Shown here one piece after another: positions 7,411 through 14,475 of a stretch of 26,747 nucleotides of DNA. How positions within the stretch are numbered: position 1 is the stretch's first letter; every line of letters begins with the position of its first letter. A model generated the notes under the pieces. That model was not told the DNA's origin. It worked only from the letters and a program-made list of their open reading frames with translations, and searched no databases. The DNA is from Chloroflexota bacterium (GTDB lineage Bacteria; Chloroflexota; Dormibacteria; Dormibacterales; Dormibacteraceae), in assembly GCA_005880175.1 (NCBI GenBank), contig VBJR01000093.1:3943-30689 (forward strand), written 5' to 3'. A program made the position numbers and the translations under genes.

Positions 7411-8315
7411 GGCTGCGTTCCTCTGAGGCGCAGGCGCTCCTCGCGCGGCGCCTGGGTCATCTGCTGCATCACGCGGTAGCCCAGCACCATCCAGAGGACC
7501 GCGAGTCCGAGCACCACCTGGCCGATGGGTGAACGGAAGGGCTGCAGCAGCTGCGAGGCGAGGAGCTGCAGCGAGACGAGGAAGACGATGGGAAGGATGG
7601 TCAGGACCAGGACCGAGGCTTCGACGCCGGCCCTCATCACCCTGGCGTCGCGCTGGAGCTGGACGCTCTCCTGCCACTCCTGTGCGATGGCCTCCAGCGC
7701 CGGGACCAGCTTGGCCCCTCGCCGCCAGTGGAGGATCAGGGCCAGCGCGAGGTCGTCGAACAGCGGCTCGGCCAGCCGGTCGCGCAGCGCCGCCACGCGG
7801 TCCGGAAGTGCGAAGCGTGTCTCGTCATCCGAAAGATCGGCGACCTCCGAGAAGATCGAGCGGGCCAGCCGGGGACCGCTCCGCGCGAGGGCCATCAGCA
7901 TCTCGGTGGCGTTGCCTCCTCGGGCCATGACCGAGGCGCCGTACCGGATGGCCTCCAGCAGCGCCTGCTGGCGCTCCAGCTGGCGGCGTCGGCGGCGATG
8001 CTCCATGGCCAGGCCGAGCAGGTGGTAGGTGGCCAGGCAGCCGACCAGGCCCAGGACGGCGACGCCGAAGGCGAGGTAGGACACGAGCCCAGCGACCACG
8101 CTGCCCCCCACCCGGAGAGCGATCCACGCCTCGGCGGGCAGCCACGGCATCCCGGCCTGCGCCAGATCCTCTCGTGCCCGCTCGACGGCCAGGACGCGTG
8201 CGGCACGCTGGGCCAGCCGGGCTCTCAGGCTGCCCCAGTCGGGCTCCACCAGCAGCAGCACGCAGATCACCGCGCCGGCCAGCCCCACCACCGCGGCAGC
8301 CACCAGGACGCTCAA
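7407..8315 (-). CDS. tadB: Tad inner-membrane platform protein TadB
   Basis: The TTG at 8315 overlaps the tadA stop by 4 nt (TTGA) and has GGGGA eight bases upstream. It gives 302 aa; a GTG 12 nt further in is the alternative. Membrane helices lie at the N-terminus and around residues 65-95. A T2SSF domain covers about 110-250 (LLEAIRYGASVMARGGNATEMLMALA; WRRGAKLVPALEAIAQEW). Two C-terminal helices follow (LVLTILPIVFLVSLQLL; VVLGLAVLWMVLG). It is the partner of TadC in the pilus base. Confidence 0.8.
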   Translation of the reverse strand: MSVLVAAAVVGLAGAVICVLLLVEPDWGSLRARLAQRAARVLAVERAREDLAQAGMPWLPAEAWIALRVGGSVVAGLVSYLAFGVAVLGLVGCLATYHLLGLAMEHRRRRRQLERQQALLEAIRYGASVMARGGNATEMLMALARSGPRLARSIFSEVADLSDDETRFALPDRVAALRDRLAEPLFDDLALALILHWRRGAKLVPALEAIAQEWQESVQLQRDARVMRAGVEASVLVLTILPIVFLVSLQLLASQLLQPFRSPIGQVVLGLAVLWMVLGYRVMQQMTQAPREERLRLRGTQP

Positions 8316-9617
8316 GCGCGGGTCCCCTTGGGCTGGAGATGGGTCAGGTCCAGACCGGCCATCTCCATCTTCTCCTGGACCTTCTCGGGGGCATGCAGGC
8401 CCCAGCGGTCGTCGACCTCCCAGTCGTCGCGCCGCACGTCGTAGTGGCAGAACTCGAATACGGCAGGCCGTCCCTCGGGGTCCTCCAGGTTCTCGTCCAC
8501 GAAGGCGACCCGCGCCATGCGGCGCACCTTGTCGCCGTCGCGGCGGAAATTGGACAGGTGGACGATCAGGTCGACGCACTGCCCCACCATCTGGCGCACC
8601 ACGCGCGGCGCGATGTTGGCCTCGCTCCTGGTCGCCAGCCCTTCCAGCCGACCAAGCGCGAGGCGGGGGTTGCTGGCATGGATCGTGGTCAGCGTGCCGT
8701 CATGCCCGGTGCCGATCGCGTCCAGCATCTCCATGGCCTCGTCGCCGCGGATCTCGCCCACCACGACTCGATCTGGACGCTGCCGCAGCGCGGCCTGCCT
8801 GAAGAGGTCGCCGAGGCTGACCTCGCCGGCGCCCTCGATGTTCGCCTCCCGGGCCTCGAAGCTGAAGGAGTCCTCGGGGCGCAGCTCGTGGAGCATGAGC
8901 TCGGTCTCCGTCTCCAGGACGCAGGTCCGCTCGCCACGGGGGATGAGCATGGCCAGTACCCGAGCCAGCGTGGTCTTGCCCACCCCGGTCCCGCCGCTGA
9001 TCATGATGTTGAGGCGGGCCAGTACCGCCGCTTCGAGCAGCGCCTCCAGGGCCGGCGGGACCGCGCCTTTCTCGACCAGCGAACGCAGGGTGAGGAACCG
9101 CCTGAGCTGCTGCTTACGGACCGTGAGCATGGATGGCTTGGAGAGCGGCGACATCACGGCGTTCAACCGGGAGCCGTCCCTGAACGTCAGCGTCACCACC
9201 GGCTGGGCTGGATCGAAGTGCTTGCCGGCCAGCTCCGCGTAGTAGCGGACGACCTCGACCAGCTCCTCCTCGGTCTTGAACTGCGGAGGCAACATCTCCC
9301 GGCGGTCCTCGAAGACGAGATGGCCGCCCTGAGTGCCGTGGATGTGGATGTCCTCCACGCCGGGGATCTTCAGCTTGCTGGCGAGCTGTCCCTCGGGACC
9401 GTGCCGCAGGTACAGGTCCTGCCGGATCTCCCAGAGCTGGACGTTCGAGAGCTTGGGAAGGGACCGATCGTACGCCGTCGCGCTGTGGTACCGGCGTGCG
9501 GCGGCCTCCGCGAACCCGTAGATGGCGCGATCGTCGGCTGGCTGAGGGCGCGTCTGCCTCGCGGATGATCTCCGCCGCCCGCGCGACCTCCTGCGGCGAT
9601 GCCTCCATCTCGTCCAC
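8312..9617 (-). CDS. tadA: Tad secretion ATPase TadA/CpaF, frameshifted near its N-terminus
   Basis: This is the hexameric VirB11/PulE-type ATPase that powers the Tad pilus. Walker A is SGGTGVGKTT and the Asp/Glu box CVLETETEL. Walker B is RVVVGEIRGDE and the His box HDGTLTTIHASNP, all well formed. The best start is the GTG at 9617, with GGAGG six bases upstream, reading MDEMEASPQEVARAAEIIREAD. That frame leaves the main one near 9545, where AGCCAGCC stands. Removing one AGCC would restore a continuous 433-aa protein reading APSADDRAIYGFAEAAARRY. A GTG at 9622 would be in the main frame, but it adds an Arg-rich, uncharacteristic leader and has its ribosome site only one base away. Either the gene is inactivated or the read is wrong. 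Confidence 0.82.
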
Positions 9618-9618
9618 G

Positions 9619-10110
9619 TCACGCCTCCGTGCCCACTCGCGCACCTTCCACCGCGGGCGCCTCAAGTCGGCTGGCGACGGCCTCGACAGCGCGACGGACG
9701 CGCAACGCCGGCCGGCCGAACCAGCTCACGAAGCGACCCTCATCACGAAGCTCGCTGCAGAACGCCTGGAGCGAGTGCGACAGCTCCAGACCCCGCCAGA
9801 ATTCGGGCTCGTACGGCACGGTGCCCAGAACCGGCAGGTCGTACTCGCGTTCGAGGAACTCGGCGACCCCCGCGAGCGAGTCGTCGGCCTCCTGGTTGAC
9901 GACCGCATGAACTTGTGCAAGCCAGGTGGCGCCGGCCGATCTCAGCTGCCGGAACCTCCGGTCGAAGGCGGCCAGACCGAGCGGGCTTGGCGTGACCACC
10001 CAGAGCAGCTGCCCGTTCGTCGCCGATGGGTACAGCTCGTCGCGAACGCGACCAAGGTCGAGCACCGCCCAGGAGTATCGAGCCGAAGCAGCGTCCAGTA
10101 GGCCGCTCAC
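9619..10110 (-). CDS. CpaE-like MinD-fold protein, C-terminal part of a split gene
   Basis: These 163 codons continue in the same frame as the piece to the right, separated from it by a TGA at 10120-10122 and three sense codons. The region holds YSWAVLDLG (Walker B strand), WVVTPSPLGLAAFDRRFRQL, VHAVVNQEAD and LPVLGTVPYEPEF. These are the successive strands of a MinD/CpaE domain, where the NQ and VPYEP positions match known CpaE proteins. A restart at the GTG at 10110 has only a weak ribosome site. The stop overlaps the region where tadA begins. CpaE/TadZ positions the pilus machine. Confidence 0.6.
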   Translation of the reverse strand: MSGLLDAASARYSWAVLDLGRVRDELYPSATNGQLLWVVTPSPLGLAAFDRRFRQLRSAGATWLAQVHAVVNQEADDSLAGVAEFLEREYDLPVLGTVPYEPEFWRGLELSHSLQAFCSELRDEGRFVSWFGRPALRVRRAVEAVASRLEAPAVEGARVGTEA

Positions 10111-10119
10111 GAAGTGATC

Positions 10120-10413
10120 TCAAACCTGCCTCGCCTGCTCCGGGTCCGCCGCCCCGGCCAGCACCGCCAGACCCTCGTGCCAGCGAACCCGCTCCTCCAG
10201 CGTGGCGGCGTTCACGGGTTCCAAACGGGCGTCGTGGGCGAGGTGGTATACGTTCGTCCTGTCGTCCAGGTCGAGCAGCGCGGCCACCTGTGCCAGCTCC
10301 GGGTTCAGGTCGATGAGCAGCACGCGGCCCTTCGCGGACAGCACGCCGGCCAGGCCGGTCGCGAGCGACGTGGCGCCCGCGGCGTGCGCGGACACCACGC
10401 CGACGATCCTCAC
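10120..10413 (-). CDS. CpaE-like MinD-fold protein, N-terminal part ending in an in-frame TGA
   Basis: The GTG at 10413 overlaps the cpaB stop (GTGA) and has GGAGG six bases upstream. It reads IVGVVSAHAAGATSLATGLAG, then GRVLLIDLNPELAQVAALLDL, the first two strands of a MinD/CpaE fold. The Walker A position has AHAAGATS without the family lysines. After 97 residues a TGA replaces one codon, and the same frame goes on for another 166. Together the halves would make about 264 aa, the right size for a CpaE without a receiver domain. CGA to TGA is the simplest change that would give this. Confidence 0.6.
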   Translation of the reverse strand: MRIVGVVSAHAAGATSLATGLAGVLSAKGRVLLIDLNPELAQVAALLDLDDRTNVYHLAHDARLEPVNAATLEERVRWHEGLAVLAGAADPEQARQV

Positions 10414-11069
10414 TGCCCGCCTCCGGCGGTCACGTCGCTCTGCACCACGCCGGGCTGCGTCTTGATCAGGACCAGGCCGCCGTGGTCGGCGTACCACTCG
10501 ATCTGAGGCGCTGCCTTGTACGGCAACCAGAGGTCCACTCCGTTGGAGCCCACGCGCAGCACCTGCACGTCCTGCATGACGACCACGTCCACGCTCCGTC
10601 CCGACTGCGTGCCCTCGACGAGGAGCGCGACGTGATCGCCCGCCTTCACGTCGCCCGGCATCCGCTTCACCGGCACGGCCGCGTCCCACATCGTGGCGCT
10701 GGTCTGCGAGACGGCGACGTTCGCGGGCACCAACGCGCCACTCGGGACATCGACGACCGCGGTCTGCCCGACGATCCGGTTGCGGTCGGTGTCCCTCGCG
10801 AGCGTCGTCAGCAGCGATGGGTCCTGGACGAACACCGACGTGACGCTCAGCTCGTCTGCCGTGATCCTCGTTCCAGGCATGATCTCCCTGTCGGCGCGCA
10901 GCACGGTCACCATTGGCTGTGGCCCGTTGCGGAAGCCGATGAGCAGAAGGGCAGCCGCGACCACGCCCAGGAACAGCAGGCCGCCAAACATCGCCGCCGC
11001 ACGCCGACGTCGTGCCGTCACTCCCCTGTGCGCGGACCGCGGACGCGCATCCACCGTGTCCACGCTCAT
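10410..11069 (-). CDS. cpaB: Tad pilus assembly protein CpaB/RcpC (SAF domain)
   Basis: 219 aa, with ATG at 11069 overlapping the upstream stop (ATGA). A basic N-terminus is followed by one membrane helix (about 27-46, MFGGLLFLGVVAAALLLIG) and an SAF/CpaB domain (about 53-115, VTVLRADREIMPGTRITADEL; DVPSGALVPANVAV). An RcpC-type C-terminal beta domain contains VKAGDHVALLVEG and VVMQDVQVLRVG. CpaB is periplasmic or extracytoplasmic and is thought to link the secretion apparatus to the cell wall or outer layers. Its place directly before cpaE and tadA is the usual Tad order. Confidence 0.75.
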   Translation of the reverse strand: MSVDTVDARPRSAHRGVTARRRRAAAMFGGLLFLGVVAAALLLIGFRNGPQPMVTVLRADREIMPGTRITADELSVTSVFVQDPSLLTTLARDTDRNRIVGQTAVVDVPSGALVPANVAVSQTSATMWDAAVPVKRMPGDVKAGDHVALLVEGTQSGRSVDVVVMQDVQVLRVGSNGVDLWLPYKAAPQIEWYADHGGLVLIKTQPGVVQSDVTAGGGQ

Positions 11070-11980
11070 GGCACGCTCACCGCCTGCGGCTGGAGCTGCC
11101 GCACCAGGTACGAGGTCAGGTAGTCGCGGGTCTTGAGCCCGAGGTCGCTGAACGGGCCACCATTGACCGAGAACGACACCCGCCAGCGAACCGACGCGAT
11201 CAGCTGGTAGCCCTGCCTCAAACCAGCGCTGTCGGTCTCGTACACGTGTTGGATGTCGCTCGGCGTTGGGAATGCACGACCGAGGTCGCCGCTAAGCGCG
11301 GTGCCGTCGCCGAACCGCCAAGTGACGTCCGTCATCGTCGCGTGGACCGTCACCGTAAGCGGACCCGAACTCGCGCTCGCGTCGGCCATGGCCGCGTTGC
11401 CCGCGCACCAGAACCACGACGCCAAGCCGGTCAGTCCGACACCAGGGTTGGCACTCACCAACAGGTTCGGCCACGGCTGCCTGGCACTCGCCTGCTCGGC
11501 CAACTGGAGCGGCGACACGGTGGTCGCCTGCGGCGGAGCTGGCGCCTGGTTCGGCACGCAGACGACCTGAAAGGCCGCGTTGTTGTTGGCCGAACCGACG
11601 AAAAAGCCGGTCTGTCCGGCGGGGCACGCCTGGCGCATGGCACCGGGATTGTTGATGATCAGGCCGTTGCCGCCATCGATCCCACCGATAGGCACCTGGT
11701 TGAAGGGAATCTGGCGAACGACCAGGTCAGATCCGTCGCCCGATCCGACCGCTCCGCCACCCACGGGCTGGCTGGGCTGGCCATTCGTCTTGCTCTCGGA
11801 GGCTGCTTGAGTTCCACCGCCGTCGAAGCCGGCGGTCCCCTGGCTGACCGTCGCTCCGGTGGTCTTTGGACCGACAGTCGTGACCGACCCATTGCCAATC
11901 GACTCGGCATATGCAGGGACAACTCCAAACGCAACCACCGCTCCGGCGCACAATATGGCTGCCACGATTCGGAATCTCAT
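11066..11980 (-). CDS. Secreted protein with a PKD-like domain
   Basis: 304 aa from the ATG at 11980, with AAGGGAG upstream. A clear signal peptide ends in VVPAYA-ES (cleavage after about residue 25). A Gly/Ser/Thr-rich, low-complexity stretch (about 30-85) comes next, then a short domain with two Cys (RQACPAGQ; FQVVCVP). Near residue 215 is VTWRFGDGTALSG with a later IQHVYE, the WxFGDG...HxY pattern of PKD-like beta domains. Two further Trp/Cys-rich strands complete it. Secreted PKD-like proteins recur in Tad operons of high-GC monoderms and may be surface components. No enzymatic motif is seen. Confidence 0.6.
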   Translation of the reverse strand: MRFRIVAAILCAGAVVAFGVVPAYAESIGNGSVTTVGPKTTGATVSQGTAGFDGGGTQAASESKTNGQPSQPVGGGAVGSGDGSDLVVRQIPFNQVPIGGIDGGNGLIINNPGAMRQACPAGQTGFFVGSANNNAAFQVVCVPNQAPAPPQATTVSPLQLAEQASARQPWPNLLVSANPGVGLTGLASWFWCAGNAAMADASASSGPLTVTVHATMTDVTWRFGDGTALSGDLGRAFPTPSDIQHVYETDSAGLRQGYQLIASVRWRVSFSVNGGPFSDLGLKTRDYLTSYLVRQLQPQAVSVP

Positions 11981-11983
11981 CGC

Positions 11984-12622
11984 TCACGACTCCCTTGTAA
12001 CCGAGACGTCGGCATCAGCTACCAGGTAGCGATCACCAACCCGAGTGAGCCAGAACTTTGCCTGCGAGCGGAAGCGATAGCTCGATAGCGTCTGGCCGTT
12101 TGACTTGCTGACGTATGCCGACTGGCCCGATCCGCGCTCCTCGACGCACCACACGATGGAGGTCGGCGCGTTCGGGTCAGGCAGTCGTCCCACAACCACC
12201 GAGTCGAGGTGGTGCTGTTCGCGATACACGACGCCTTGAGCGTTGTTGGCGGCCACCGTTTGGTTCAGTTTCGCGAGGTAGTTCCCGGTCGCGGTCTGCG
12301 GCAGGACGGCTGTGCTGCCCTGCGCAAATGCCGCGAGCTGGAGGTCTCCATCTCGCAGGAGGTCGCTCTTCACCTGCTGCGCGTCCGCCGCCTTGACGAG
12401 GTCACGCGCGTCTCCGGTGAACGGGTTCACGACGTAGCCGGCGGGCGGGTACGGATGCACGATCGGAACGTTCGCGTACTGCAGCCCGGCAAGGCGGCCC
12501 GTGAGCGACAGCCATCCGATGATGCCGACCAGTAAGATCGCCGCCAGCGCGAGCAGCAGACCGAAGCGCCGGCCACCGAGTGGCCTGGGCTGATTCCCTC
12601 GTCGCGAACGCGTTGTCTCCAC
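11984..12622 (-). CDS. Membrane-anchored protein of unknown function, first gene of the Tad operon
   Basis: I place the start at the GTG at 12622, with a purine-rich AAGGGGG about nine bases upstream; this gives 212 aa. The frame stays open further upstream, but that part is rich in Arg/Ser and overlaps the likely promoter. A basic N-terminus is followed by a membrane helix (about 21-39, LLLALAAILLVGIIGWLSL). An extracytoplasmic domain of about 150 residues contains DARDLVKAADAQQVKSDLL and ends in FWLTRVGDRYLVADADVSV. The helix plus curved-sheet impression is NTF2-like, but that is a weak guess. It ends 3 nt before the next gene. Confidence 0.55.
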   Translation of the reverse strand: METTRSRRGNQPRPLGGRRFGLLLALAAILLVGIIGWLSLTGRLAGLQYANVPIVHPYPPAGYVVNPFTGDARDLVKAADAQQVKSDLLRDGDLQLAAFAQGSTAVLPQTATGNYLAKLNQTVAANNAQGVVYREQHHLDSVVVGRLPDPNAPTSIVWCVEERGSGQSAYVSKSNGQTLSSYRFRSQAKFWLTRVGDRYLVADADVSVTRES

Positions 12623-12694
12623 GCTCCCGCGCCCCCTTGTCCGTGGACTAACCGCCTTCGGAACCTTCCGCCGGATCGAGGCGGATAGCGATCC

Positions 12695-12724
12695 ATTGTT
12701 CGACAGGCCCGATCCTGGCGTCAA
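12695..12724 (-). promoter_or_regulatory. Sigma-70-like promoter for the Tad operon
   Basis: On the minus strand, TTGACG (12724-12719) is followed after 18 nt by AACAAT (12700-12695). Transcription would start near 12688, giving a leader of about 66 nt to the GTG at 12622. It is the best -35/-10 pair I could find for this operon. The -10 matches consensus in four of six positions. Confidence 0.3.
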
Positions 12725-12762
12725 CCCCAACCGATAATCTCCCAGCGCCGCTGATACCCTGC

Positions 12763-12791
12763 TTGACAGCCTTACGCGCCTGGAGCGTCCC
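12763..12791 (+). promoter_or_regulatory. Promoter-like element TTGACA-N14-GAGCGTC (copy 3)
   Basis: TTGACA (12763-12768) is followed after exactly 14 nt by GAGCGTC (12783-12789), as at 1148 and 1598. It reads toward the T4SS operon, about 630 bp ahead of its first start codon. Its CGTC block is also the first box of the operator cluster, so promoter and operator overlap. Confidence 0.35.
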
Positions 12792-12923
12792 GCGCCACCG
12801 TCCTGGGCGTCTCTTGACACCGTCCCTTGGCTCGTCCCGAGGACTCCTCCCGAATACGATTGCGCCAGCTCAGCGTCCCGTGGCCCGACCTCAGCGTCTC
12901 GCGGGACGGTCCGAGCGTCCTTT
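12784..12923 (+). promoter_or_regulatory. Phased array of CGTCCCG-type boxes, cluster A
   Basis: Direct boxes related to CAGCGTCCCGTGG have their CGTC guanines at 12787, 12800, 12809, 12822, 12834, 12875, 12896 and 12917. Several pairs are 21 or 22 bp apart (12787/12809, 12800/12822, 12875/12896/12917). One inverted copy, CGGGACG, lies at 12902-12908. Spacing by whole helical turns suggests cooperative binding on one DNA face. SARP-family activators are known to use direct repeats at 11- or 22-bp spacing. Confidence 0.5.
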
Positions 12924-13299
12924 CTGCTCCCACGCTCAAACTAGGCCACCGGCTTGACTACGATTTATAGCCACCTTCCAAATGGGAAGCACTTCCGGCA
13001 ACTCGTCTGACCGACGTGGAGGTGCCGGTCGGGTCGCCGGAGCAGCCCAAGGCCGGTAGCGCCCGCTCGACGTCCATACCAGCGGTGCCCTTCGCACGGG
13101 GGGGCGGCACCGCTCGCTCAGCCTCAGCCGCCGACCTTCGAAGGCGCGCCGCGGTATCGGCGTTTCGAGTGCGCATGGCAGGCCGCTCGGACCGGTGCCC
13201 GATCGGCCAACCCGGCGTCGAGGTGAGCTGGCTGCGACCAAGTCGAACGCCGGATTTGAGCCTCGATTTCGGCCGTTTGGTGCAGAAGGGACGCTAACG

Positions 13300-13373
13300 C
13301 AGCGTCCCGTCTGAGAGTGCCACCGTCCCGTGAATTCAAAGCGCCTCTTGCCACGGGACGGTCACGGGACGGC
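13300..13373. promoter_or_regulatory. CGTCCCG-type boxes, cluster B, before the T4SS operon
   Basis: CAGCGTCCCGT (13300) and CACCGTCCCGTG (13321) are direct repeats 21 bp apart. Two inverted copies, CACGGGACGGT (13352-13362) and CACGGGACGGC (13363-13373), follow head-to-tail. ACCGTCCCGTG and CACGGGACGGT form a perfect 11-bp inverted repeat around 19 bp. The cluster ends 41 bp before the ATG at 13415, in the right place for an operator of the conjugation operon. Confidence 0.55.
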
Positions 13374-13414
13374 ACCTGCGGAGAGTGGAGCCCAACCCAC
13401 TCAGGAGGTGCCCA

Positions 13415-14131
13415 ATGTGGCTCGACCAGTTCGCGATTCAACTGCGACAGGGACTCGACAGCGTGCGCGTCGAGCTGGAGACGCGTGAGTTCGAAGACGC
13501 CCGCCAGGCCGAGCCGGCGCTGGCCGATCTGACGCTGACCAAGCTGATTGAATTCGGTCGCTGGACGAACGCGAACGCGCGCGAGCAGGACGACGTCTGG
13601 CTCGCCGTCATCCGCTGCTGGCGGCAGCGCGACGTCCGACTCTGGGGTCCCGTCCTGCTGCAGATGCTGGCGCCCGCACTCATCAACGAGACGTACCGTC
13701 TTGCGCTCGCGGTGCCGCGGATGGACCCGGTCGACGTGCAGCAGCATCTCGTGGCAGAGGTGCTGGGCGCGGCGGCCTCCCTCGCCCTGGAGGACGGCTC
13801 GCAGCGCGTGCGTTCGCAGCTCATATGGACCGCGGGGTGTCGCGTCACGGACTGGCTCCGGCGGTCGACGGACCAGGAGCCGCTGAGCCTCGAACAGTGG
13901 CGGAATCGCCGTCTGGCCATGAAGACGGTCAACGCCGAGGAAGCCCTCTGGCGTGTGGCGGAGCTTCGCGCGACGCGCATCGCCGCCGCGGACCTGGAGC
14001 TGGTGATGCGCGTGGGAGTGCTCGGCCAGGACGCGGACGAAGTCGCGCGCGCGTTGGACATGCCGACCTCGCTCGTCATGGACAGGTATTGGCGTGCACG
14101 GCGCCGGCTGCGCGGGCTGCTGGCCGCATGA
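13415..14131 (+). CDS. ECF-sigma-like regulator, first gene of the T4SS operon
   Basis: The ATG at 13415 has AGGAGGTG five bases upstream, giving 238 aa; in-frame codons before it lack a ribosome site. The middle (about 85-155) resembles sigma-70 region 2: LLQMLAPALINETYRLAL, then VDVQQHLVAEVLGAA and IWTAGCRVTDWLRRS. The C-terminal 60 residues resemble region 4: DLELVMRVGVLGQDADEVARALDMPTSLVMDRYWRARRRLR, a helix-turn-helix with the usual basic end. The 85-residue N-terminal part is helical and unassigned. Sequence match to canonical ECF factors is loose, so it may be a DNA-binding relative rather than a true sigma. It heads the operon directly behind the box cluster and may control it. Confidence 0.55.
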   Translation: MWLDQFAIQLRQGLDSVRVELETREFEDARQAEPALADLTLTKLIEFGRWTNANAREQDDVWLAVIRCWRQRDVRLWGPVLLQMLAPALINETYRLALAVPRMDPVDVQQHLVAEVLGAAASLALEDGSQRVRSQLIWTAGCRVTDWLRRSTDQEPLSLEQWRNRRLAMKTVNAEEALWRVAELRATRIAAADLELVMRVGVLGQDADEVARALDMPTSLVMDRYWRARRRLRGLLAA

Positions 14132-14151
14132 CAAGGCCCGGAGGTGGTGAC

Positions 14152-14475
14152 GTGAAGCGTCGCAGGCTCCTTCAACAACTGCTCGTCGCGACGGCGGCAA
14201 CGCTGGTCACTCTGGTCGTCGCGTCCGCGCCCGCATACGCCGTGGCGAACCTGTCGGACGTGATCGACAGCGTGCAGCGCTGGGTGGCTGGCCTCCTGCT
14301 CGGCCTGGCCACGCTGTTCTTTACGGTCGGCGCGATCCGGTACCAGACCGCGGCTGGCAACCGGCGCGACACCGAGCGCGGCAAGGAGGCCATGAAGAGC
14401 GCCCTGATCGGCTACGTCCTGGCCGGTCTGGCACCGCTCCTCATCGGCATCCTGCGCCAGATCATGGGCATCTGA
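14152..14475 (+). CDS. VirB2/TrbC-like T4SS pilin-type membrane protein
   Basis: The GTG at 14152 is preceded by GGAGGTG, which is better than the ATG at 14128 that overlaps the previous stop. It gives 107 aa. A signal peptide (about 1-27, ending SAPAYA) is followed by a helix WVAGLLLGLATLFFTVGAIRY. A short charged loop (NRRDTERGKEAMK) and a second helix (ALIGYVLAGLAPLLIGILRQIMG) complete it. Two helices around a small cytoplasmic loop after a cleaved leader is the VirB2/TrbC layout. In monoderm systems this protein is a channel component rather than a long pilus. Confidence 0.7.
   Translation: MKRRRLLQQLLVATAATLVTLVVASAPAYAVANLSDVIDSVQRWVAGLLLGLATLFFTVGAIRYQTAAGNRRDTERGKEAMKSALIGYVLAGLAPLLIGILRQIMGI

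Larger units (their letters stand above)
12623..13414. other. Divergent intergenic control region
   Basis: About 790 bp with no convincing gene between the Tad operon (minus) and the T4SS operon (plus). It holds two clusters of CGTCCCG-type boxes, a TTGACA-N14-GAGCGTC element, a sigma-70-like minus-strand promoter and a small inverted repeat CTTCC-AAATG-GGAAG (about 12975-12989) in a locally AT-richer patch. The stretch 13020-13260 shows no site I can name. Its open frames have poorer third-position GC than the real genes. Confidence 0.6.

Noticed and set aside
9545..9550. Programmed +1 frameshift at CCC-T in tadA
   Set aside because: No stimulatory structure or stalling codon is evident, and the AGCC duplication explains the shift more simply.
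8174..9568. Long plus-strand frame opposite tadA
   Set aside because: It mirrors a gene with intact Walker motifs. In GC-rich DNA the antisense of a GC3-rich gene is often open. No family pattern, only His/Gly/Arg-rich residues.
10120..10122. TGA in cpaE as recoded (selenocysteine or reassigned) codon
   Set aside because: TGA ends many other genes in the window, no SECIS-like hairpin follows directly, and a Sec at this place in a MinD fold is unknown.
13016..13297. Possible 93-codon gene in the control region
   Set aside because: Ribosome site poor, third-position GC clearly lower than in real genes here, no motif.
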